Assembly: GCA_031255275.1 (NCBI GenBank)
Contig: JAIRSV010000040.1
Coordinates: forward strand, 1 to 21,857
Length of the DNA stretch: 21,857 nt
From: Proteiniphilum sp.
GTDB taxonomy: Bacteria > Bacteroidota > Bacteroidia > Bacteroidales > Dysgonomonadaceae
Reading direction: 5' to 3'
The notes beneath the pieces were generated by a model. The model saw only the letters and a list, made by a program, of their open reading frames with translations, ran no database searches and was not told the DNA's origin. Below, one piece after another: positions 15,507 to 21,857 of this stretch (position 1 is the first letter of the stretch; every line of letters starts with the position of its first letter). The position numbers and the translations under genes were made by a program.

Positions 15507-16190
15507 ATGAATGATTCTATGCAAAAAAGATGGATTGCCATAACCGTTGTCGTGATGGTGCTTCTTGTCGACCAGCTCTCCAAGATATGGGTGAAGACGC
15601 ACATGGGGCTGTATGACGCCATTGACGTTTTCGACTGGTTCAGGATCTACTTTGTGGAAAATAACGGAATGGCGTTCGGCATTGAGGCGGGGAAAAAACT
15701 GTTTCTCTCCCTCTTCCGTATTGTCGCCGTTGTTTTCATAGTCATATATCTGTCGCGGCTGATCAGACAGCACTACAGCGCCGGATTCATTGCCTGCGTG
15801 GCACTGATCCTGGCCGGCGCGTCGGGGAATATAATAGACTGCGTTTTCTACGGAGTTATATTCGAGGCAAGTTATCCGGGACACGTAGCCTCCTTTGTCC
15901 CCTGGGGCGAAGGCTACGCCAGCCTTCTTCACGGCAGGGTGGTGGATATGCTCTACTTCCCGATGGTCAGCGGCACATATCCCGGCTGGGTGCCGTTTCT
16001 GGGAGGAAAGGAATTTCTTTTCTTCCGGTTCATCTTCAATATTGCCGACTCGGCAATCACTGTAGGCGTGATCCTGATAGTGCTTTTTTACAGAAAGACA
16101 TTATCCTGTTCACTGCTGTCGAAGAGTGAACGGGAAAGGCTGGAACTGGAAAGAGAAAAACAAGATCAGATTATCGACGGTGAAGAGTAA
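15507..16190 (+). CDS. lspA: Lipoprotein signal peptidase (signal peptidase II)
   Basis: The protein has 227 residues, longer than the roughly 160 of proteobacterial LspA. It is an inner-membrane aspartyl protease that removes the signal peptide from diacylglyceryl-modified prolipoproteins, including several encoded in this window. Four hydrophobic segments are visible (about 8-28, 66-86, 93-114, 172-195). Family motifs: VDQLSK (Asp22), VENNGMAFG (50-58), GASGNIIDCVFYG (Asp111), GRVVDML (Asp147) and FNIADSAITVG (Asp181); Asp147 and Asp181 correspond to the catalytic pair. The extra length comes from about 50 residues between GNIID and FNIAD, containing FVPWGEGYASLL and YPGWVPFLGGKEF, and from a charged C-terminal tail. 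The preceding 100-bp gap has no strong terminator. The next gene overlaps its 3' end. Confidence 0.96.
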   Translation: MNDSMQKRWIAITVVVMVLLVDQLSKIWVKTHMGLYDAIDVFDWFRIYFVENNGMAFGIEAGKKLFLSLFRIVAVVFIVIYLSRLIRQHYSAGFIACVALILAGASGNIIDCVFYGVIFEASYPGHVASFVPWGEGYASLLHGRVVDMLYFPMVSGTYPGWVPFLGGKEFLFFRFIFNIADSAITVGVILIVLFYRKTLSCSLLSKSERERLELEREKQDQIIDGEE

Positions 16191-17067
16191 AAAAAGCGTT
16201 TCATATTTATTTCTGTTCATTCTGTTAAGCGGACTGGCCGGTTCCTGTCGGAACCGTCCCGGAGAGGTATTGAACAGAAAACAGATGGAACGGCTGATGT
16301 ATGATATATATGTCGCCGAGGCGGTCATGGAAAAGGATTACCGGAATTTTGACTCTCCCGAAAAGAAAGAAGCCTATATCAACAGAGTATTCAAAGCACG
16401 TAAAATTACCCCGGCGCAGTGGGATACTTCCCTGTCGTGGTACTCCGACAGGATTGACCTCTATATGAAGATGAACGACTCGGTGAAGGCGCGCCTGCAG
16501 CGCGCCCGGCAAGGGGTCGACCTCCTGGTGGCGCAAAGTCAGGCAAATACGGTGGATCCGGAACTGTTACCTCCCTCCTACCTGCCGTCACTCTATACGT
16601 TCTCTGCGCCCGATCCTAAAAGAGGATTCAGGTTCCGGCTGGATTCCGCAGAGATTTCCTCCAAAGTTACCGGTGATGATTTCCGGTTCTCATTCAGTGT
16701 AATAGGGATTCCTCCCCGGTTTTCGTCCGCTTTCACGTCGCTCCTCACGCTGGTCTATTCCGATACGGCCGTCTACCGCTTTCAGCCAATAACGGAGAAT
16801 AAAACATATGAATTTTCCGCTTCAAAATATATTCCGGGTGATACGATCACCGAAGTAAGAGGTTTTGTCCACTTGCAGGATTCTTCCGGCATGATACCGC
16901 GTATTCAGTTATACAATATATATTTCGGAGATCTGCAGCCTGCTCTTTCGGAAACGGACTCCTTAGGAGTAGATCCTGACGTTTCCGGCAGGAATCCGTC
17001 GGATCCCGATTCCGCGAGGCTGTCGGAGTCCGGCTCCGAAGAAGCGGCAGAACAAAAAGCTTTATAG
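16180..17067 (+). CDS. DUF4296-domain lipoprotein of unknown function
   Basis: I choose the GTG at 16180, overlapping the lspA stop by 11 bp, because it begins a compact lipoprotein signal (MKSKKSVSYLFLFILLSGL) with lipobox LAGSC. The frame itself extends to a GTG at 16126, which would put 18 hydrophilic residues ahead of the signal. The mature protein begins with a DUF4296 helical region (about residues 30-115: QMERLMYDIYVAEAVME, then ITPAQWDTSLSWYSDRIDLYMKM), followed by a second, beta-rich part (about 145-260). The tail is acidic and Ser/Asp-rich. DUF4296 proteins occur in Bacteroidetes, often next to lspA, and have no established activity. The overlap suggests translational coupling with lspA. 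Confidence 0.85.
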   Translation: MKSKKSVSYLFLFILLSGLAGSCRNRPGEVLNRKQMERLMYDIYVAEAVMEKDYRNFDSPEKKEAYINRVFKARKITPAQWDTSLSWYSDRIDLYMKMNDSVKARLQRARQGVDLLVAQSQANTVDPELLPPSYLPSLYTFSAPDPKRGFRFRLDSAEISSKVTGDDFRFSFSVIGIPPRFSSAFTSLLTLVYSDTAVYRFQPITENKTYEFSASKYIPGDTITEVRGFVHLQDSSGMIPRIQLYNIYFGDLQPALSETDSLGVDPDVSGRNPSDPDSARLSESGSEEAAEQKAL

Positions 17068-17172
17068 GAAAAAGGAATCCGTCACGGGGGCTTATATTTT
17101 AGACAAATGCTATATCTGCCGGACGTAACGGAAAATAACAGAATTTTATAACATATCATTATTGAACATCAA

Positions 17173-19893
17173 ATGGAAAAGAAGAGAGTTTATACCTTTG
17201 GAAACGGTGTAGCCGAAGGACGGGCAGATATGAGAAACCTGCTTGGAGGAAAAGGTGCGAATCTTGCTGAAATGAATCTGATCGGAGTCCCCGTTCCTCC
17301 GGGATTCACCATTACAGCCGAGGTCTGTACGGAATATAACGAACTGGGTAAGGACTATGTGGTCGGTCTCCTGAAAGGGGAAGTTGAGCAGGCTGTTGCC
17401 CAGATAGAGAAACTGACGGGAACAAAATTCGGCGACAGAGAAAATCCCTGTCTGGTATCGGTTCGTTCAGGTGCGCGCGTATCCATGCCGGGCATGATGG
17501 ACACGGTGTTGAATCTCGGACTGAATGATGACGCCGTGGAGGGAATTGCCAAAAAGTCGGGCAACGAACGTTTTGCCTGGGATTCTTACCGTCGCTTCGT
17601 GCAGATGTATGGCGACGTGGTGCTGGGTATGAAACCTCAGAGCAAGGAAGATATTGATCCTTTCGAGGAGATCATGGAAGAGATGAAACACTCGAAAGGG
17701 GTGGTGCTGGATACAGAACTCACTACCGGCGATCTGAAAGAACTTGTGAAAAGGTTCAAAGCCGCCGTAAAGAAAAATACCGGCAACGATTTCCCGGTAA
17801 ATCCCTGGGAACAGTTGTGGGGCGCCGTATGCGCCGTGTTCGACAGCTGGATGAACGAGCGTGCGATCCTTTACCGTAAGATGAACAATATTCCCAAAGA
17901 GTGGGGAACGGCCGTGAACGTGCAGGCGATGGTCTACGGCAATATGGGTAAAACATCCGGTACGGGAGTCGCTTTTACCCGCGACGCCGCCACCGGCGAA
18001 GACATCTTCAACGGCGAGTACCTGATCGACGCGCAGGGCGAAGATGTGGTAGCCGGAGTGCGTACCCCGCAGCAGATCACCACTGAGGGATCCCGCCGCT
18101 GGGCGAAGATGCAGGGCATTTCGGAAGAGGAACGCGCCGCAAAATATCCTTCGCTCGAAGAGGCGCTGCCCGAATGTGCACGCGAACTGATTGAGGTGCA
18201 GCAGAAGCTGGAAGACTATTTCAAAGATATGCAGGACCTCGAGTTTACCATTCAGGACGGCAAGCTCTGGCTGCTGCAGACCCGTAGCGGGAAGCGTACC
18301 GGAGCGGCGATGGTGAAGATAGCCATAGACATGCTCCACCAGGGATATATCGACGAAAAAACCGCCCTGAAACGGTGCGATCCCGAAAAACTGGACGAGC
18401 TGCTCCATCCCGTATTCGACAAGAAATCGCTGGCGCAGGCAAAGCCCCTCACCAACGGTCTTCCCGCTTCGCCGGGAGCGTCCGCCGGTCAGATAGTGTT
18501 TCATGCCGACGAGGCTGAAGAGTGGAGCAAAGATGGAAAAGAAGTAATCCTTTGCCGTATCGAAACATCTCCCGAAGACTTGCGCGGAATGGCTTCGGCG
18601 CAGGGAATCCTCACCGCCCGCGGCGGGATGACATCCCACGCAGCAGTAGTGGCAAGGGGAATGGGCAAGTGCTGCGTATCGGCCGCCAACAATGTGGTGA
18701 TCAGCTATAAGGAACGCACCATGACCATTAACGGTAAGGAATTGAAGGAGGGCGACTGGATTTCGCTGGACGGATCCACCGGTCACGTCTACGAGGGCAG
18801 GATAGAAACCCAGGATGCGGAACTTGATGCCGACTTCAACGAACTGATGCAGATTGCCGACAAGTATGCACGCATGGACGTCAGAACCAATGCGGATACC
18901 CCGCACGATGCCGCCGCTGCCCGCGATTTCGGAGCAAAAGGCATCGGGTTGTGCCGAACCGAACACATGTTCTTCGAAGAAGACAAGATCGTCCCCATGC
19001 GGGAGATGATTCTTGCCCGGGATGAGAAGGGACGGCGGAAGGCGCTGGAAAAACTGCTCCCGTTGCAGAAGAAGGATTTTGCAGGAATTTTCAGGGCGAT
19101 GGACGGTCTGCCCGTCACCGTTCGCCTGCTCGACCCGCCGCTGCACGAGTTTGTTCCCCACGACGAAAAGGGACAGATGGAAATGGCACGGGTAATGGGC
19201 ATCTCCTACAGAGATATTCACGAACGAGTGGAAGGGCTTATGGAAGCGAACCCCATGCTCGGTCTGCGCGGCTGCCGCCTGGGAAATCTCTATCCGGAAA
19301 TCACCGAGATGCAAACCCGCGCCATCATGGAAGTGGCCATTGAACTGAAGAAAGAAGGGATCACGGCCATCCCCGAGATAATGGTCCCCCTCACCGGTAT
19401 CGTATATGAGTTCAAGGCACAGAAAGAGATCATCGAGAAGACAGCCCGCGAAGTATTTGCCGAAAAGAACGATTCGGTGGAATACAAGACCGGCACGATG
19501 ATAGAAATCCCCCGGGCAGCGATCACCGCGCACAGGATTGCCGAAGAAGCCGACTTCTTCTCTTTCGGGACGAACGACCTCACGCAGATGACATTCGGTT
19601 ATAGTCGCGACGACGTAGCCAAATTCCTGCCGATGTATATCGACAAGGGAATCCTCAAACACGACCCCTTTGCCGTGCTCGACCGGAACGGAGTAGGGCA
19701 GCTCGTGAGAATGGCCGTCCATAAGGGACGCGAAGTCAAAGCCACGCTCAAGTGCGGCATTTGCGGGGAACATGGAGGAGAACCTTCCTCCGTGAAGTTC
19801 TGTCACACGGTGGGTCTGAACTACGTTTCCTGTTCGCCGTTCCGCGTGCCCATCGCGCGTCTGGCGGCAGCGCAGGCCGCCATTGAGGGGTGA
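17173..19893 (+). CDS. ppdK: Pyruvate, phosphate dikinase
   Basis: The 906-residue protein interconverts pyruvate, ATP and phosphate with PEP, AMP and pyrophosphate; in anaerobes it often runs toward ATP or gluconeogenic PEP formation. Domains: N-terminal ATP-grasp (about 1-390) with LLGGKGANLAEM, VSVRSGARVSMPGMMDTVLNLG and LLQTRSGKRTG; the swivelling phosphohistidine domain (about 430-540) with GGMTSHAAVVARGMGKCC, in which His489 is the phosphorylated residue and Thr487 the usual regulatory phosphosite; and the C-terminal PEP/pyruvate TIM barrel (about 550-900) with LCRTEHMFFE, GLRGCRLG, SFGTNDLTQMTFGYSRDD and KCGICGEHGG, where Cys864 is the catalytic acid. All key residues are intact. A 105-bp AT-rich gap precedes it without a clear -7 motif, so it may be read through from the lspA genes or have a non-canonical promoter. 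Confidence 0.98.
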   Translation: MEKKRVYTFGNGVAEGRADMRNLLGGKGANLAEMNLIGVPVPPGFTITAEVCTEYNELGKDYVVGLLKGEVEQAVAQIEKLTGTKFGDRENPCLVSVRSGARVSMPGMMDTVLNLGLNDDAVEGIAKKSGNERFAWDSYRRFVQMYGDVVLGMKPQSKEDIDPFEEIMEEMKHSKGVVLDTELTTGDLKELVKRFKAAVKKNTGNDFPVNPWEQLWGAVCAVFDSWMNERAILYRKMNNIPKEWGTAVNVQAMVYGNMGKTSGTGVAFTRDAATGEDIFNGEYLIDAQGEDVVAGVRTPQQITTEGSRRWAKMQGISEEERAAKYPSLEEALPECARELIEVQQKLEDYFKDMQDLEFTIQDGKLWLLQTRSGKRTGAAMVKIAIDMLHQGYIDEKTALKRCDPEKLDELLHPVFDKKSLAQAKPLTNGLPASPGASAGQIVFHADEAEEWSKDGKEVILCRIETSPEDLRGMASAQGILTARGGMTSHAAVVARGMGKCCVSAANNVVISYKERTMTINGKELKEGDWISLDGSTGHVYEGRIETQDAELDADFNELMQIADKYARMDVRTNADTPHDAAAARDFGAKGIGLCRTEHMFFEEDKIVPMREMILARDEKGRRKALEKLLPLQKKDFAGIFRAMDGLPVTVRLLDPPLHEFVPHDEKGQMEMARVMGISYRDIHERVEGLMEANPMLGLRGCRLGNLYPEITEMQTRAIMEVAIELKKEGITAIPEIMVPLTGIVYEFKAQKEIIEKTAREVFAEKNDSVEYKTGTMIEIPRAAITAHRIAEEADFFSFGTNDLTQMTFGYSRDDVAKFLPMYIDKGILKHDPFAVLDRNGVGQLVRMAVHKGREVKATLKCGICGEHGGEPSSVKFCHTVGLNYVSCSPFRVPIARLAAAQAAIEG

Positions 19894-19920
19894 CGGTGAA
19901 TGTACTGTCACATTCGGAAG

Positions 19921-19950
19921 AAAGCTGCCTCTTTTTTGAGGCAGCTTTTT
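19921..19950 (+). terminator. Strong rho-independent terminator after ppdK
   Basis: AAAGCTGCCTC (19921-19931) pairs perfectly with GAGGCAGCTTT (19938-19948) around a T6 loop, and a T run (19946-19950) follows. It lies 28 bp after the ppdK stop codon and closes the ileS-to-ppdK block. Confidence 0.93.
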
Positions 19951-20115
19951 ATACGCGCTAACAATCTGACAGGTATATGAAAAAAATCCCGTTTTTGAGA
20001 AGATGGATTAAGTATCCGGTCAAACTTTTTATAAATGAATATGAAAATACTGCCGGCATATAACAATCAGATTTTTCTTGATTTCTAAAAATTTCACGCT
20101 CTAAAATACAACCGT

Positions 20116-21195
20116 ATGCAAAAATACAATTTCAACGCCGGCCCGTGTGTACTGCCCCGTCCGGCAATAGAGTCGGCCATCGACGCTATACGCAATTTCG
20201 ACAACACCGGCACAGGTCTCCTGGAAATATCGCACCGCACTCCCGGATGGGAAAGGGTCATGAAAGAGACATCAGACCTCTGGACGGAGTTGCTTGACAT
20301 CCCCGCCAACTACCGCCTGCTTCTCCTGGGCGGAGGAGCAAGTACGCAGTTCTTCACCGTCCCCGCCAACCTGATGAAGACAAAGGCGGCCTATCTGCAA
20401 ACAGGCACCTGGGCAAAGAAAGCCATCAAAGAGGCAAAGTTTTACGGTGAAGTGGAAGTGGTAGCATCCTCGGAAGACAGGAACTACGCATATATTCCGA
20501 AAGGCTACACCATTCCGGCAGACGCCGATTATTTCCACATAACCACCAACAACACGATCTTCGGCACGGAGCTGCATGAAGATATAGACAGTCCCGTCCC
20601 GCTGGTGGCCGATATGTCGTCCGATATTATGAGCCGTCCGGCAGACATCTCCAAATATGCGCTTATCTACGGCGGGGCGCAGAAAAACGTAGGGCCGGCC
20701 GGTGTGACGTTCGTGATCGTCCGCGAAGACATCCTCGGCCAGACCGGTCGTCCGCTGCAGACGATGGTCGATTATCGCACCCACATCGGCGACGTCGAAA
20801 AGAACCGTTCCATGTTCAACACCCCCCCGGTATTTTCCATTTTCGTGATGCACGAAACGCTGAAGTGGCTCAAAGAACTGGGAGGGCTGGAGGTGATGTA
20901 TCGGCTCAACAAAGAAAAAGCGGCACTTCTCTATGATGAGATCGACCGCAACAGGCTTTTTGTGGGAACGGCCGCCAGAGAAGACCGATCCATCATGAAT
21001 GTATGCTTCGTGATGAACGAAGAGTACAGGGATAAAGAGGCCACATTCCTGCAGTATGCCGTAGAAAGAGGCATGACAGGCATCAAGGGACACCGTTCGG
21101 TGGGCGGCTTCCGCGCTTCGATATACAATGCCTGCCCCAGAGAGGCAGTGGAAGCGCTGATCTGCTGCATGAAGGATTTCGAGAAACAAGTCTGA
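20116..21195 (+). CDS. serC: Phosphoserine aminotransferase
   Basis: The 359-residue protein matches the SerC family in length and throughout its sequence. It is a PLP enzyme converting 3-phosphohydroxypyruvate and glutamate to O-phosphoserine (serine synthesis) and can serve the analogous pyridoxine-pathway step. Motifs: NFNAGPCVLP at the N-terminus, LLEISHRTPGW (substrate and phosphate binding), LLLGGGASTQFF, TGTWAKKA, HITTNNTIFGTE, VADMSSDIMSRP, and YGGAQKNVGPAGVTFVIV, with Lys190 as the Schiff-base lysine; then GGFRASIYNA near the C-terminus. It follows the ppdK terminator by 165 bp. That gap is AT-rich, but I see no confident TAnnTTTG element. In many Bacteroidales serA follows serC; here serC is followed by repeats. 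Confidence 0.97.
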   Translation: MQKYNFNAGPCVLPRPAIESAIDAIRNFDNTGTGLLEISHRTPGWERVMKETSDLWTELLDIPANYRLLLLGGGASTQFFTVPANLMKTKAAYLQTGTWAKKAIKEAKFYGEVEVVASSEDRNYAYIPKGYTIPADADYFHITTNNTIFGTELHEDIDSPVPLVADMSSDIMSRPADISKYALIYGGAQKNVGPAGVTFVIVREDILGQTGRPLQTMVDYRTHIGDVEKNRSMFNTPPVFSIFVMHETLKWLKELGGLEVMYRLNKEKAALLYDEIDRNRLFVGTAAREDRSIMNVCFVMNEEYRDKEATFLQYAVERGMTGIKGHRSVGGFRASIYNACPREAVEALICCMKDFEKQV

Positions 21196-21255
21196 CCGCC
21201 TGTTGCAACAGAGCGATGATGTGGCAATGTGATGATGTGACCCACAAAAACAATT

Positions 21256-21309
21256 AGCTCGGGGAGCGCCGGAGCGGCAAGGGGCGGGAACACCCGCCCC
21301 GACGAGCGA
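21256..21309. repeat. Left arm of a 54-bp inverted repeat
   Basis: This GC-rich arm begins AGCTCGGGGAGCGC and ends CCGCCCCGACGAGCGA. It matches the reverse complement of 21540-21593 at 52 of 54 positions by eye (differences near positions 15 and 35 of the arm). The arms enclose 230 bp of further repeats without coding sequence. Confidence 0.9.
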
Positions 21310-21312
21310 TTT

Positions 21313-21399
21313 CGGAGCGCGACAGCGCGTAGTTACATTGCCTCTTCGTAACACACCCCAACCCCCTCTCAAGAGGGGAGCTTGCGCTATCGCGCTCCG
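21313..21399. repeat. Nested inverted repeat with central hairpin
   Basis: CGGAGCGCGACAGCGC (21313-21328) is inverted at 21384-21399 with one mismatch. Between them, CCCCTCT (21363-21369) and AGAGGGG (21372-21378) form a short palindrome. No ORF is present. Confidence 0.75.
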
Positions 21400-21436
21400 G
21401 TAACGGATTTCAACCCATCATCACATCAACACGTCC

Positions 21437-21518
21437 CCGTCATTTCGAGCGCAGTCGAGAAATCTGTTCTTTGGAGTGAGATGTCTCCACTGCGCTACGC
21501 TCCGGTCGACATGACGGT
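21437..21518. repeat. Imperfect palindrome, possible Bacteroidetes dispersed palindromic element
   Basis: The left arm, starting CCGTCATTTCGAGCGCAG, is mirrored by the right arm ending GGTCGACATGACGG, with AGAAATCT opposite AGATGTCT near the centre and a few extra bases in the right arm. I recall sequences of the form GTCATTTCGAGC...GAGAAATCT as recurring between genes in many Bacteroidetes genomes; copy number here cannot be checked from one window. Confidence 0.65.
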
Positions 21519-21539
21519 ACTATTATCACATTAATTCTT

Positions 21540-21593
21540 TCGCTCGTCGGGGCGGGTGCTCCCGCCCCTTGCCGCTCGGGCGCTCCCCGAGCT
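21540..21593. repeat. Right arm of the 54-bp inverted repeat
   Basis: Reverse complement of 21256-21309 with two mismatches. Its last 14 bases (GCGCTCCCCGAGCT, 21580-21593) also start the first unit of the direct repeats that follow. Confidence 0.9.
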
Positions 21594-21757
21594 GGTTTTC
21601 TCTACTTCTTAGAAAAACATTTTCAACTGTCAACTGTCAATTGTCCATTAATGAAGCGCTCCCCGAGCTGGTTTTCTCCGCTTCTCGACTTCTTAAAACA
21701 TTTTCAACTCTCAACTTTCAACTTTCCATTAATGAAGCGCTCCCCGAGCTGGTTATT
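21580..21757. repeat. Direct tandem repeats of 76-81 bp
   Basis: GCGCTCCCCGAGCTGGTT begins units at 21580, 21656 and 21737; the first two are 76 and 81 bp and the third is partial. Each full unit ends with TTCAACT-type short repeats and CCATTAATGAA. With the inverted repeats, these fill the whole gap between serC and the final gene. The stretch 21196-21255 contains only short ATGATGTGA-like repeats. Confidence 0.85.
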
Positions 21758-21766
21758 TTCCCATCA

Positions 21767-21857
21767 TCACTCCGTCGCCTCGATTTTAATTACCACGCTG
21801 GCTCGTCCCCTGTTCACCAGCGGATTGAAACCGGCTTTCATCAGAAATTCCCCGGAA
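21767..21857 (-). CDS. C-terminal end of an unidentified protein (runs off the window)
   Basis: On the minus strand an open frame enters from the window edge and ends at TGA (21767-21769). The visible 29 residues include FLMKAGFNPLVNRGRA followed by SVVIKIEATE, which reads like real protein with alternating hydrophobic residues in a terminal beta-strand. I do not recognise the family. It would converge with serC across the repeat region. The fragment is too short for composition tests, so the call rests on its plausible sequence and position. Confidence 0.5.
   Translation of the reverse strand, partial: SGEFLMKAGFNPLVNRGRASVVIKIEATE

Noticed and set aside
17068..17172. Promoter for ppdK with TATATTTT near 17093
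   Set aside because: It lacks the conserved G of TAnnTTTG and has no -33 element at the right spacing, so I did not list it.
17467..19911. Very long minus-strand open frame opposite ppdK
   Set aside because: It is antisense to an intact, fully recognisable ppdK; its translation is Cys/His/Phe-rich without domain logic, a typical shadow of a biased codon pattern.

Overview
The window looks like a chromosomal segment from a Bacteroidales bacterium with fairly high G+C, of a Parabacteroides- or Dysgonomonadaceae-like type. I infer this from the lineage-typical promoter -7 motif (TAnnTTTG) ahead of several genes, the gene order ileS / TraR-DksA-like / lspA / DUF4296 lipoprotein, the long eukaryote-like IleS, lipoprotein signal peptides on the glycan enzymes, and a pair of GH144-type (PF10091) glucanases. 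I cannot fix the genus from sequence alone.

Region 1 (1-7179, + strand) is the enzyme end of a polysaccharide utilisation locus. It holds the C-terminus of a LamG-domain protein, a rho-independent terminator, an Ig-like plus GH144-type lipoprotein, a secreted alpha/beta-hydrolase (esterase or peptidase type), a second GH144-type lipoprotein, a 23-bp minisatellite, and a BglX-like GH3 beta-glucosidase. GH144 is known for endo-beta-1,2-glucanases, and GH3 enzymes complete degradation of sophoro-oligosaccharides. The best reading is therefore a beta-1,2-glucan (sophoran or cyclic osmoregulated glucan) degradation module: surface or periplasmic cleavage by the GH144 enzymes, possible deacylation by the esterase, and glucose release by GH3. 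The substrate is an inference.

Region 2 (7189-11220) is a set of housekeeping genes on both strands: a THUMP-type RNA methyltransferase with a long charged low-complexity tail (-), a class I PLP aminotransferase (+), and a secreted endonuclease/exonuclease/phosphatase-fold protein (-). The first two diverge from a shared promoter region, and the last two converge.

Region 3 (11420-19950, + strand) carries ileS, a TraR/DksA-family regulator, lspA (signal peptidase II), a DUF4296 lipoprotein and ppdK (pyruvate phosphate dikinase), closed by a strong terminator.

Region 4 (20116-21857) holds serC, then about 570 bp of non-coding DNA made almost entirely of inverted and direct repeats, then the C-terminal end of an unidentified minus-strand gene running off the window. 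No RNA genes, CRISPR array, transposase or integrase were seen.
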